Below, piece by piece: positions 56,616-64,000 of a stretch of 64,000 nt of DNA (the stretch's first letter is position 1; every line of letters begins with the position of its first letter). Both the position numbers and the translations under genes were made by a program. The notes below the pieces were generated by a model. It saw only the letters and a program-made list of their open reading frames with translations, did not search any database and was not told the DNA's origin. The DNA lies in the NCBI GenBank assembly GCA_017962545.1, contig JAGCVD010000022.1:1-64000 (forward strand). Direction: 5' to 3'. This DNA comes from Bacteroidales bacterium (GTDB lineage Bacteria; Bacteroidota; Bacteroidia; Bacteroidales; P3).

Positions 56616-57749
56616 ATGAAAGTCATCATCCTGGGTACAGCGTGGCCCTATCGCGGCGGCCTGGCGGCCTTCAACGAGAGGCTGGCGCGCGAATACCAGT
56701 CGCAGGGGCATGAGGTGGAGATTGTCACCTTCACGCTGCAGTATCCCTCGTTCCTCTTCCCCGGCAAGACGCAATACAGCACCGAGCCGGCCCCCGAAGG
56801 GCTGAAGATTACACGGCGTCTCAACGCCATCAACCCCTTCAACTGGATTGCCGTAGGGCGTTACATCAAGAAACAACGGCCCGATCTGCTGATTACCAAG
56901 TTCTGGCTGCCTTTCATGGCGCCTGCGCTGGGCACGGTGAACCGTGTGGCACGCCGCAAAGGCATCCGCCGCATCTCTATCCTCGACAACCTCATCCCCC
57001 ACGAGAAACGTCCGGGCGACAAGCTCTTCGCCCAGTATTTCGTGGGCTCGGTGGACGGCATGGTGGCCATGAGCCGTTCGGTGCTGGCCGACGTGGACCT
57101 CTTCGACTCCAAACAGCGCAAAGCCCGCGCTTTCTGCCCCCACCCTCTCTACGACCACTACGGACAGACGCTGTCGGCCGACGAGGCTCGGCGTCAGGTC
57201 GGCTTGCCGACAGAAGGCCGTTACGTACTCTTCTTCGGCTTCATACGCGACTACAAGGGCCTCGACTTGCTGCTCGACGCCATGGGCGACGAGCGGCTCA
57301 AGGCAATGGACGTGCACCTCGTGGTGGCCGGCGAGTTCTACGGCGACGCCAAGCCCTACATGGAACAGGTGGAGCGGCTGGGCCTGGGCGAGCGGCTGGT
57401 GCTGAAGACCGACTTCATCCCCGACAGCGAGGTGAACCGCTATTTCTGCGCCGCCGACATCGTGGCGCAGCCCTACAAGAGTGCCACACAGAGCGGCGTG
57501 ACACAGATAGCTTTCCACTTCGAGAAGCCGATGCTCGTCACCAACGTCGGCGGCCTGTCCGAGATAGTGCCCGACGGCAAAGTGGGCTTCGTGGTGGAGC
57601 CCGACGTACGGCAGATTGCCGACGCGCTGGTGCGCTTCTACGCCGAAGGCTGGGAGGAGCGTCTGACAGCAAACGTCCGCGAGGAGAAAAAGAAATACCT
57701 ATGGACCAATATGACCGAGACGATAGAGGGGTTAAGGGTTAAAAATTAA
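56616..57749 (+). CDS. Glycosyltransferase family 4
   Basis: A 377-residue GT-B glycosyltransferase. The N-terminus (KVIILGTAWPYRGGLAAFNERLARE) has the loop of GT4 enzymes; the C-terminal half has VLFFGFIRDYKGLDLLLDAM, FIPDSEVNRYFCAADIVAQPY and PMLVTNVGGLSEIVPDGKVGF with the nucleotide-sugar-binding E-x7-E pattern. It heads a heptose-biosynthesis cluster, so a GDP-heptose or mannose donor is plausible. The last codons (EGLRVKN) and stop lie inside a heptamer repeat tract. Confidence 0.88.
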   Translation: MKVIILGTAWPYRGGLAAFNERLAREYQSQGHEVEIVTFTLQYPSFLFPGKTQYSTEPAPEGLKITRRLNAINPFNWIAVGRYIKKQRPDLLITKFWLPFMAPALGTVNRVARRKGIRRISILDNLIPHEKRPGDKLFAQYFVGSVDGMVAMSRSVLADVDLFDSKQRKARAFCPHPLYDHYGQTLSADEARRQVGLPTEGRYVLFFGFIRDYKGLDLLLDAMGDERLKAMDVHLVVAGEFYGDAKPYMEQVERLGLGERLVLKTDFIPDSEVNRYFCAADIVAQPYKSATQSGVTQIAFHFEKPMLVTNVGGLSEIVPDGKVGFVVEPDVRQIADALVRFYAEGWEERLTANVREEKKKYLWTNMTETIEGLRVKN

Positions 57750-57763
57750 AAATTAAGAGTTAA
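57729..57763 (+). repeat. Heptamer repeat at end of the glycosyltransferase gene
   Basis: GGGTTAA twice, AAATTAA twice, GAGTTAA: five 7-nt units. It contains the stop codon of the glycosyltransferase and ends 3 nt before the hddA ATG. Confidence 0.9.
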
Positions 57764-57766
57764 GAT

Positions 57767-58786
57767 ATGACAATTAGAAGCAAAGCACCTCTACGACTGG
57801 GCCTCGCCGGCGGCGGCACCGATGTGTCGCCCTACTCGGATCTCTACGGCGGCGCCATCCTCAACGCCACCATCAGCATGGCTGCCTACACCACCATCGA
57901 GCCCACCGACGACGGCCGTGTGGAGTTCCTCGCGCCCGACAAAGGGTTGCGCGAGGTTTATGAAAACGCCACCGAGGTGGACACCGACGGATACTTTGTG
58001 CTCCACAAAGGCGTGTACAACAGAATCGTCAAGCAGTTCACCCACAAGCCGCTGTCGATGAGGATAGCCTCTTTCGTCGACGCCCCCGCAGGTAGCGGTT
58101 TGGGCACCTCGTCGACGCTGGTGGTCAGCATCCTGGGCGCCTACGTCGAGTGGCTCAAGCTGCCGCTGGGCGAATACGACATCGCCCGTCTGGCCTACGA
58201 GATAGAACGTATCGACCTTGGCCTCGCTGGCGGCAAGCAGGACCAGTATGCAGCCACCTTCGGAGGCTTCAACTATATGGAGTTCAACGGCGACAACGTC
58301 ATCGTCAACCCCCTGCGTGTGCGACAGCAGTACATCGACGAGCTGAACCACAACCTGCTGCTTTACTGGACCGACACCAGCCACGTCAGCGCCGACATCA
58401 TCAAGGAGCAGCAACAGAACGTCAAGGACAAGAAGACCTCCAGCATCGAGAGCATGCACAAGCTCAAAGAGCAGGCCCAGCAGATGAAGGAGGCGCTGCT
58501 CAAAGGTCACGTAAGCGAAATCGGCCAGATTCTCAACTTCGGCTGGCAGCACAAGAAGCAGATGGCGCAGAGCGTCAGCAACGCCCGCATCGACGCCATC
58601 TACGACGCCGCTATGGCGGCAGGCGCCACAGGAGGCAAGATCAGCGGTGCCGGCGGCGGCGGATTCATGTTCTTCTACTGTCCTGGTCTGACGCGCTTCG
58701 CCGTGCGCGAGGCCCTCTGCCAGTTCGGTGGCGAGACCAAGCGCTACGACTTCACCGCCGAAGGCCTGAAGACATGGACGCTGTAA
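57767..58786 (+). CDS. hddA: D-glycero-alpha-D-manno-heptose-7-phosphate kinase
   Basis: A 339-residue GHMP kinase of the HddA type, which phosphorylates C1 of D-glycero-alpha-D-manno-heptose 7-phosphate. Motifs: APLRLGLAGGGTDVSPYSD at the N-terminus, the phosphate-binding PAGSGLGTSSTLVVSIL, and the C-terminal GKISGAGGGGFMFFYC. Together with gmhA, gmhB and hddC downstream it completes the GDP-heptose pathway. The gap to gmhA holds a heptamer repeat. Confidence 0.92.
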   Translation: MTIRSKAPLRLGLAGGGTDVSPYSDLYGGAILNATISMAAYTTIEPTDDGRVEFLAPDKGLREVYENATEVDTDGYFVLHKGVYNRIVKQFTHKPLSMRIASFVDAPAGSGLGTSSTLVVSILGAYVEWLKLPLGEYDIARLAYEIERIDLGLAGGKQDQYAATFGGFNYMEFNGDNVIVNPLRVRQQYIDELNHNLLLYWTDTSHVSADIIKEQQQNVKDKKTSSIESMHKLKEQAQQMKEALLKGHVSEIGQILNFGWQHKKQMAQSVSNARIDAIYDAAMAAGATGGKISGAGGGGFMFFYCPGLTRFAVREALCQFGGETKRYDFTAEGLKTWTL

Positions 58787-58793
58787 TAAAATG

Positions 58794-58821
58794 AAAACTG
58801 ATAATTGAAAACTGATAATTG
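58794..58821 (+). repeat. Heptamer repeat between hddA and gmhA
   Basis: AAAACTG, ATAATTG, AAAACTG, ATAATTG: four 7-nt units filling the gap to the gmhA ATG at 58824. Confidence 0.9.
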
Positions 58822-58823
58822 AG

Positions 58824-59396
58824 ATGTATAGAATACAGGAATCGATAGAGCAGAGCGTAGCTGTCAAGCAGCAGATTTTGGCTGACAAGGAGTTGATGCA
58901 GCGCGTTGAAGAGGCTGCCAAGATGATTGAGCGGAGCCTCCGTGCCGGCGGCAAGATACACTTCTGCGGCAACGGTGGCAGCGCCGCCGACGCACAGCAC
59001 CTCGCCGCCGAGCTCAGCGGCCGTTTCTACTTCGACCGTCCGCCCCTCAACGCGGAGGCGCTGCATTGCAACACCAGCTACCTCACAGCCGTGGGCAACG
59101 ACTACGGCTATGAATATATCTTCGCCCGCCTGCTGCGCGGCACCGCCAAGCGGGGCGACGTGCTGGTGGGCATCAGCACCAGCGGCAACAGCAAGAATAT
59201 CCTCGAAGCCTACAAGGTGGCCCAAGAGCTGGGCGTGAACATCGTCTCCATGACCGGAGCCTCCGGTGGCAAGATGCGCGACTGCGGCGGCCTGCTGCTC
59301 AACGTACCGTCGACCGACACCCCCCGCATCCAAGAGAGCCACATCATGCTAGGTCACATCATCTGCGAGCTGGTAGAGACAGCTATGTTTAAGTAG
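58824..59396 (+). CDS. gmhA: Sedoheptulose 7-phosphate isomerase
   Basis: A 190-residue SIS-domain isomerase converting sedoheptulose 7-phosphate to D-glycero-D-manno-heptose 7-phosphate, the first step of the pathway. Motifs: HFCGNGGSAADAQHLAAELSGRF, ALHCNTSYLTAVGNDYGYE, GDVLVGISTSGNSKNIL and RIQESHIMLGHIICELVE. Length is normal. It is followed by a 40-nt spacer containing an irregular GGAG-rich repeat and then hddC. Confidence 0.95.
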   Translation: MYRIQESIEQSVAVKQQILADKELMQRVEEAAKMIERSLRAGGKIHFCGNGGSAADAQHLAAELSGRFYFDRPPLNAEALHCNTSYLTAVGNDYGYEYIFARLLRGTAKRGDVLVGISTSGNSKNILEAYKVAQELGVNIVSMTGASGGKMRDCGGLLLNVPSTDTPRIQESHIMLGHIICELVETAMFK

Positions 59397-59397
59397 A

Positions 59398-59432
59398 GGA
59401 GATAAGGAGACAGGAGATAAGGAGTAAAGGAG
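59398..59432 (+). repeat. Irregular GGAG-rich repeat between gmhA and hddC
   Basis: AGGAGATA recurs with a 15-nt period (59399 and 59414), with AGGAG units every 7 or 8 nt. The purine-rich AAGGAGG at its end may serve as a ribosome site for hddC. Confidence 0.65.
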
Positions 59433-59442
59433 GTTGTATTCA

Positions 59443-60129
59443 ATGAGAGAAGCTATCGTTTTGGCTGGTGGTTTCGGCACCCGTCTACGCTCCGTGGTGA
59501 GCGATGTGCCCAAGCCCATGGCTCCCGTTGCCGGACGTCCGTTCCTAAGCTACCTGCTCGACGACTTGTTGCAGCAGGGCTATCGGCACGTTGTCCTCGC
59601 CACTGGCTATCTGCACGAGAAGGTGGAGGAGTATTTCGGCCACGAATACCACGGTATCGCGATTGACTACGCCCGTGAGACCTCGCCGCTGGGTACTGGC
59701 GGCGCCATCGTCAACGGTCTCCAGCACTGCCGTGAGGAGCGCGTCACCGTGCTTAACGGCGACACCCTTTTCCGCATCGACCACGACCGCCTGCTGGCTG
59801 TCGGCGACGAGAGCCGTCTGACCCTCGTGCTGCGCCACGTGCCCGATGCGGGCCGCTACGGTGCCGTGGAGGTCGACGCCCACGGCTGCGTCACCGCCTT
59901 CCGTGAGAAAGACCCCACCGCTGGCGAGGGTCTCATCAACGGCGGCATCTACCGCCTGCACCGCTCCCTGCTCGACGGCTGGCCTCTGGGGCAGCAGTTC
60001 TCTTTCGAGAAAGAGGTCATGCAACCCCTCCGCGAGACCTTCCGTGCCTACCTCTCCGACACCTATTTCATTGACATCGGCGTGCCCGGCGACTACGCCC
60101 GTGCCCAAACCGAACTGCCGACACTATGA
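59443..60129 (+). CDS. hddC: D-glycero-alpha-D-manno-heptose 1-phosphate guanylyltransferase
   Basis: A 228-residue nucleotidyltransferase that makes GDP-D-glycero-alpha-D-manno-heptose. The N-terminal AIVLAGGFGTRLRSVVSDVPKPMAP is the G-x-G-T-R-x-K-P-type signature, and VLNGDTLFRID contains the metal-binding aspartate. The guanylyl rather than adenylyl specificity is inferred from the HddA-type kinase beside it. The ATG at 59443 gives the usual N-terminus (MREAIVLAGG). Its stop overlaps the gmhB start. Confidence 0.9.
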   Translation: MREAIVLAGGFGTRLRSVVSDVPKPMAPVAGRPFLSYLLDDLLQQGYRHVVLATGYLHEKVEEYFGHEYHGIAIDYARETSPLGTGGAIVNGLQHCREERVTVLNGDTLFRIDHDRLLAVGDESRLTLVLRHVPDAGRYGAVEVDAHGCVTAFREKDPTAGEGLINGGIYRLHRSLLDGWPLGQQFSFEKEVMQPLRETFRAYLSDTYFIDIGVPGDYARAQTELPTL

Positions 60130-60644
60130 GAGCCTTGTTTCTTGACCGCGACGGTGTGCTCAACGTGCTGCGCCCCGACGACTACGTGAAGAACCCCGAC
60201 GAACTGGAGGTATTGCCCGGCGTGGCGGAGGCCCTGGAGTTGTGCCGCAAGCAGTTTGACCGTATCTTTATCGTCACCAACCAGCAAGGCATCGGCAAAG
60301 GGCTGATGACCGAGGCCGACCTTGAGGCCATCCACCGCAAGCTGGTGGAATCCATCGGCCCCATCGACCGTATCTACCACTGTCCCGCGCTGAAGCGCGA
60401 GCACAGCTTCCGCCGCAAACCCAACATCGGCATGGCGTTGCAGGCGCGGCGCGACTTTCCCGATATCCGACTCAAAGACAGCGTGATGGTCGGCGACAGC
60501 GAGACCGACATGCTTTTCGGCCGCCGCGCCGGCATGAAAACAGTGCTGGTCGGCAACAACTCCACTGTCGCCACCGACCAGCCCCATCTGGTGGATTACC
60601 GTTACTCCACGTTACTTGACTTCGCGCAGCAATGGCGGTCGTGA
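60126..60644 (+). CDS. gmhB: Heptose 1,7-bisphosphate phosphatase
   Basis: A 172-residue HAD-family phosphatase removing the 7-phosphate of D-glycero-D-manno-heptose 1,7-bisphosphate. Motif I is FLDRDGVLN (nucleophile Asp), motif II IVTNQQGIGKG, and motif III-IV RKPNIGMALQ and MVGDSETDMLFG. The zinc-loop cysteines of the classical enzyme are reduced (CPALKREHSFRRKP). The start overlaps hddC by 4 nt (ATGA), and the 3' end overlaps the convergent CDF gene by 43 nt. Confidence 0.9.
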   Translation: MRALFLDRDGVLNVLRPDDYVKNPDELEVLPGVAEALELCRKQFDRIFIVTNQQGIGKGLMTEADLEAIHRKLVESIGPIDRIYHCPALKREHSFRRKPNIGMALQARRDFPDIRLKDSVMVGDSETDMLFGRRAGMKTVLVGNNSTVATDQPHLVDYRYSTLLDFAQQWRS

Positions 60645-61555
60645 CAGTGGCTGCTCTGGGTTTCCAATTCCAAAGTACTGTGATGGATGCCGATGCCGTC
60701 GAGGTAATCCTTCAGACGGTCGGTGACCTCCTCGAGCATGGTGGCTTCGGGGATGACGATATGCGCCGTGATGGCTGTCTCGGTGGTGGAGATGGGCCAG
60801 ATGTGCATGTGGTGCACGTTGAGGACGCCCTCCTGCGCCTCTAACTGCTTGGTGACATCCTCGACGTCGAAGCCCTCGGGCACGGCATCGGTGCTCATAC
60901 GCAGGCTCTCGGACAGCAGGCTCCAGGTGCTGACAAGAATGACGACAGCGATGACGAGGCCGATAATGGGGTCGACGACGGTCCATCCCGTGAGGTTGAT
61001 AACCACGCCGCTGACGACGACGCCTACCGACACGAGGGTGTCGGCCAACATGTGCAGGAAGGCGCCGCGGGTGTTGATGTCGTGCTGCTGCTGACGACTG
61101 AGCACCCAGGCGGTGACGCCGTTGATGACTATGCCCACGGCGGCGGTCCAGATGATGAGGGTGCCGTTGACGTCGGCAGGATGGAAGAACTTATCGACGC
61201 TCTCCACGATGATGGCGCCGACGGCGACGAGGAGGATGATAGCGTTGAGCAGTGAGATAAGCACCGAAGCCTTGCGGTGGCCGTAGGTGAAACGCTTGGT
61301 GGCATGACTGGAGGCCAGCTTGAGGGCTATCATAGCCAGCAGCAGCGAGAAGACGTCGCTGAGGTTGTGACCAGCGTCGCTGAGGAGGCCCAGAGAGTGA
61401 CCGATGAAGCCTGCCACGACCTCGACGATGACGAAGGCCAGATTGAGGGCTACGGCTACTATATATATTGTAGAGAGCCGCTCGATAGCATGGGTATGGT
61501 GGTGGTGATGATGATGACCGTGGTCGTGGTCATGATGGTGGTGTTCGTGTGACAT
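60602..61555 (-). CDS. Cation diffusion facilitator (Zn/Cd/Co exporter)
   Basis: A 317-residue CDF antiporter. The N-terminus is a dense histidine run (residues 4-22, mostly HH and HD), a likely metal sensor or trap. Six membrane helices follow, with the metal-site motifs SDAGHNLSDV (helix 2) and HMLADTLVSVGVVVSG (helix 5), and a cytoplasmic domain with HHMHIWPIS. The cysteine/histidine-rich end (HCHDRHCC) is unusual and overlaps the end of gmhB on the other strand. It exports zinc or similar cations. Confidence 0.93.
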   Translation of the reverse strand: MSHEHHHHDHDHGHHHHHHHTHAIERLSTIYIVAVALNLAFVIVEVVAGFIGHSLGLLSDAGHNLSDVFSLLLAMIALKLASSHATKRFTYGHRKASVLISLLNAIILLVAVGAIIVESVDKFFHPADVNGTLIIWTAAVGIVINGVTAWVLSRQQQHDINTRGAFLHMLADTLVSVGVVVSGVVINLTGWTVVDPIIGLVIAVVILVSTWSLLSESLRMSTDAVPEGFDVEDVTKQLEAQEGVLNVHHMHIWPISTTETAITAHIVIPEATMLEEVTDRLKDYLDGIGIHHSTLELETQSSHCHDRHCCAKSSNVE

Positions 61556-61608
61556 AATGCGTTGTTTTTTTTGTTCTAATTTCGTTTTGCAAAATTACGA
61601 ACATTCTG

Positions 61609-62892
61609 TCAAACAGGGTCCTCACCATTATTGGTGAAAGCGAGGGCGTCGGCGACGAGGAAGATACTACCCGTAACAAGCACCAGGTCATCGGGTTGCG
61701 CCGCCTGACGGGCGGCGGTGACGGCTTCACCTACCTGTCCGTAGGCCTCACCATGGATACCAATGGCCTCGGCAGCGGCCTTCAAATCACTCACAGGAAG
61801 GGCTCTGGGCACCGAAGGTTGGGTGAAGTACCAAATGAGTTCAGAGTTATGAATCAAGAGTTCGGAGTTGAGAAATTGGAGGATGTGAGTGAAGTCTTTG
61901 TCGTTAACACAGCCATAGATAATGTGGAGATTACGATGTGGTGTATTGTTTACTCCCTGCAACATGGCGCGGATGCCGGGCTCGTTGTGGGCCGTCTCAC
62001 AGATGGTGAGTGGTGCCTCACCAATCTTCTGCCAGCGGCCGTGGAGGTGGGTATTGGTTACAACGTGGCTTAAGCCTCGTTGCAAGTGTGTAGTGGTCAG
62101 TGTGTAGCGGTTATTTTTTCGGAGGACTTCGACAGCTTCGAGGACTGTGGCGATATTCTTCTTCTGATATTCGCCCGTTAGTTCCTCGGTATAGCGGATG
62201 ATGTCGTCGACCACATAGTGTTGGTCGGCGAAGGTGATGGGTGCATGATGGGAGGCGGCGGTAGCGAGAAAGACGGGCGCCGTCTCGGATTGCGTCTCCC
62301 CTATCACCACGGGGACCCCCTCCTTGATGATGCCGGCCTTCTCGGCGGCTATCTTCTCCAGCGTGTCGCCGAGGAACTGGGTGTGGTCGAGGCCGATGTT
62401 GGTGATAACACTCAGTTCGGGAACAATGACATTGGTAGAGTCGAGGCGACCTCCCATACCCACTTCGATGACGGCGATGTCGACCTGCTCACGGGCGAAG
62501 TAGTCGAAGGCTAGGCCGACGGTCATCTCGAAAAATGACAGGGAGTTGGCTGTCAGCAGTTGGTAGTTGGCAGCAACAAAATTTACAACTTCGTCTTTAG
62601 GTATCATCTGGCCGTTGATGCGGATACGCTCGCGGAAGTCGACGAGGTGCGGCGAAGTGTAAAGGCCCACCTTGTAGCCCGCCTCCTGGAGTATAGAGGC
62701 GAGGAAATGGCTGACGGAACCTTTGCCGTTTGTGCCAGCGACATGGATGCTGCGGAACTTGCGCTCCGGATTGCCGAGGGCCTCCATCATGTCGACGGTG
62801 GGCTGTATGTCGGCCTTGTAAGCAGCAGCGCCGATGCGGTGATACATCGGCAACTGCGAAAACATGAAGTCTAGTGTTTCCTGGTAAGTCAT
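61609..62892 (-). CDS. folC: Folylpolyglutamate/dihydrofolate synthase
   Basis: A 427-residue Mur-ligase-type enzyme that adds glutamate to folates. The ATP loop is GTNGKGSVSHFLASIL, followed by GLYTSPHLVDFRERI, AVIEVGMGGRLDSTN and TNIGLDHTQFLGDT. The C-terminal ligase domain contains DKD(F)-type and cofactor-binding residues. Fourteen residues (about 339-352, NSELLIHNSELIW) come from six heptamer repeat units inserted in the C-terminal domain. Its start overlaps the stop of the upstream gene by 4 nt. Confidence 0.92.
   Translation of the reverse strand: MTYQETLDFMFSQLPMYHRIGAAAYKADIQPTVDMMEALGNPERKFRSIHVAGTNGKGSVSHFLASILQEAGYKVGLYTSPHLVDFRERIRINGQMIPKDEVVNFVAANYQLLTANSLSFFEMTVGLAFDYFAREQVDIAVIEVGMGGRLDSTNVIVPELSVITNIGLDHTQFLGDTLEKIAAEKAGIIKEGVPVVIGETQSETAPVFLATAASHHAPITFADQHYVVDDIIRYTEELTGEYQKKNIATVLEAVEVLRKNNRYTLTTTHLQRGLSHVVTNTHLHGRWQKIGEAPLTICETAHNEPGIRAMLQGVNNTPHRNLHIIYGCVNDKDFTHILQFLNSELLIHNSELIWYFTQPSVPRALPVSDLKAAAEAIGIHGEAYGQVGEAVTAARQAAQPDDLVLVTGSIFLVADALAFTNNGEDPV
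61837..61878. repeat. Heptamer repeat inside folC
   Basis: On the plus strand GAGTTCA, GAGTTAT, GAATCAA, GAGTTCG, GAGTTGA, GAAATTG: six 7-nt units, 42 nt, so the frame is kept. Same unit family and same total length as the mutL tract. Confidence 0.9.
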
Positions 62893-64000
62893 TTGTGCGG
62901 GATGGTATAGGTGAGGCCGGCGAGGAAGAGGCCGCGCTGCGAGGGGTAGTTAGCCCAATACCAGTAGCGCTGGAAGGCGAGGTTGTCCATCTTCGCGAAG
63001 AAACTGAGGGCGCGGTTGTGGCGGTATTCCACCTCGGCGTTGATGCCGTAGCGCATGGGCAGCGTCTGACCGCCGTCGGCCTCCATCTTGCCCAACAGCT
63101 GTCCTTCGAGGTAGAAGAACCACTTGTTGTGGTAATTGACCTTGGCGCTGACGAGGGCATCCCAGTCGGGACGGTAATACATGCTCCAAACAGGCTGGAT
63201 GGCACCTATTTCGGTAAAGTTGTAATGATAGTAGTGGCCACCGGCACGGAGGGTAATCATCTCGTCATTGACGAAAGTGATGTCGCCGCCCACCGTCAGG
63301 CGGTTGAGGCTATTGTAGGCCACCTGATAGACATTATCAAGATCGTAATAGGGGCTGAGCGTGAAGGTGATGTCGTTCTCGCGGAGCGAGTAGCTCACCT
63401 CGGCGTTAGCCTCGAGTTTCTTGCTCAGCGTCCAGCGGGCGTGGCCGACGAAGTCGTAGTGGGAAGTGGCAGCAGTCGAGCCCCATTGCGATATCTCGGG
63501 CATCACATAGGGGTTGATTTGCCGGATGCTGTTCAGGCTGTTGGCCTCCATGCCTCCGGTGGCGGCCAGGCTGAGCACGAGGTTGCCCTTCATCAGTTTC
63601 TTGCTGACAACGACATCCGGGAAGAAATGGAAAACGGTGCCGGGATTGTTCATAAGGCCATCCCAGCCCATCGTAACGCCCGCGTGGATATCCAGCCCGC
63701 GGAAGAAGAAAACGGCGAATGGGTTGACCTGAACAAGGTTGCCTACATAATTGGGGTTGAAGAGGAAAGGCGTGTTGTTTCTACCCAGCGGCAAGTTATC
63801 GGACGACATCTCGTATCGGTAGGCATCCCACTCGGCATGCAGATAGGCGATACCTTTATACTTGTGGGCAATATTGAATCCATAATGCACATCGCCGCTA
63901 AGGTTGAGATTGAGTTCGTTCTGGTTCCAGATGCTCCAAAGGTCGGCAAGGTGCACGTTGACAGCGTAGCCCAGTTTGTTGGCATCAAGTTCCATATTCT
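62889..64000 (-). CDS. Outer-membrane beta-barrel protein, N-terminus cut by window
   Basis: At least 370 residues of an outer-membrane barrel, read from the window edge. The frame is still open at 64000, so the Met at 63995 is probably internal. Alternating strands with aromatic belts (FHFFPDVVVSKKLMKGNLVLSLAAT, ANAEVSYSLRENDITFTLSPYYD, ITLRAGGHYYHYNF, KWFFYLEGQLLGKMEA) and a final strand FLAGLTYTIPHK resemble the barrels of TonB-dependent-receptor-related or porin-like proteins in Bacteroidota. No plug domain is visible. It is translationally coupled to folC (4-nt overlap). Confidence 0.75.
   Translation of the reverse strand, partial: NMELDANKLGYAVNVHLADLWSIWNQNELNLNLSGDVHYGFNIAHKYKGIAYLHAEWDAYRYEMSSDNLPLGRNNTPFLFNPNYVGNLVQVNPFAVFFFRGLDIHAGVTMGWDGLMNNPGTVFHFFPDVVVSKKLMKGNLVLSLAATGGMEANSLNSIRQINPYVMPEISQWGSTAATSHYDFVGHARWTLSKKLEANAEVSYSLRENDITFTLSPYYDLDNVYQVAYNSLNRLTVGGDITFVNDEMITLRAGGHYYHYNFTEIGAIQPVWSMYYRPDWDALVSAKVNYHNKWFFYLEGQLLGKMEADGGQTLPMRYGINAEVEYRHNRALSFFAKMDNLAFQRYWYWANYPSQRGLFLAGLTYTIPHK

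Overview
The window is a GC-rich (by eye 55-60% G+C in core genes) chromosomal segment from a member of Bacteroidota, most likely order Bacteroidales. The signs are promoters of the Bacteroidota type (TTTG, about 19 nt, TAnnTTTG), a PorD-like type IX secretion (T9SS) gene, two proteins with type A T9SS C-terminal sorting domains, short-signal lipoproteins, and Bacteroidales-style YD-repeat and modular lipoproteins. I see no rRNA, CRISPR array, phage module, transposase or integrase.

Layout. 1-4.8 kb: partial aminotransferase and porD (minus), gyrB, peptidase E. 4.8-13 kb: small membrane protein, AT-rich lipoprotein, LytM-like/S41 fusion peptidase, endonuclease IV (nfo), two secreted YD-repeat paralogues, a DUF2461 protein, and an AlkD-like DNA repair gene overlapping a HEAT-like gene. 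13-16 kb: typA and a Sel1-like repeat protein. 16.2-23.7 kb: an accessory surface region with a chimeric ECF sigma ORF, an intact ECF sigma gene, a single-pass membrane protein, three lipoproteins and a 1056-residue T9SS adhesin-like protein, with a duplicated gene fragment. 24-26.2 kb: an AT-rich island with a frameshifted GH16 glucanase and an outer-membrane-like protein, bracketed by a 30-nt near-identical direct repeat. 26.4-28.4 kb: groES-groEL. 28.6-31 kb (minus): a lipoprotein, alaX, and two lipoprotein genes whose 5' ends copy the alaX 5' end. 31-40.3 kb: M13 peptidase, thioredoxin-like protein, mutL, rhomboid protease, a small beta-barrel-like protein, valS. 40.4-44 kb: fumarate reductase/succinate dehydrogenase frdBAC (minus). 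44.2-49.6 kb: Na+/solute symporter, RNase Z, tRNA-Ser, rplY, prs, tRNA-Leu, ZIP transporter. 49.8-54.2 kb: ECF-transporter-like S component; a flavodoxin/radical SAM/winged-helix/ferritin-like operon; an AraC regulator; a lipoprotein-type flavodoxin. 54.7-60.6 kb: DUF2130 protein, TonB-like protein, and a complete four-enzyme GDP-D-glycero-D-manno-heptose set (gmhA, hddA, gmhB, hddC) with a glycosyltransferase. 60.6-64 kb (minus): CDF metal exporter, folC and a partial outer-membrane barrel.

The most striking pattern is a dispersed family of degenerate short tandem repeats, each tract with one fixed unit length (7 or 8 nt most often, also 9, 10 and 11). They lie between genes and also inside open reading frames: mutL, folC, a symporter, a thioredoxin-like protein, an anti-sigma-like protein and a lipoprotein flavodoxin. 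Because 7 and 8 are not multiples of 3, copy-number change inside a gene would shift the frame, so several of these are candidate contingency loci; mutL is the most consequential. The second striking pattern is the repeated alaX 5' leader in front of two unrelated lipoprotein genes.
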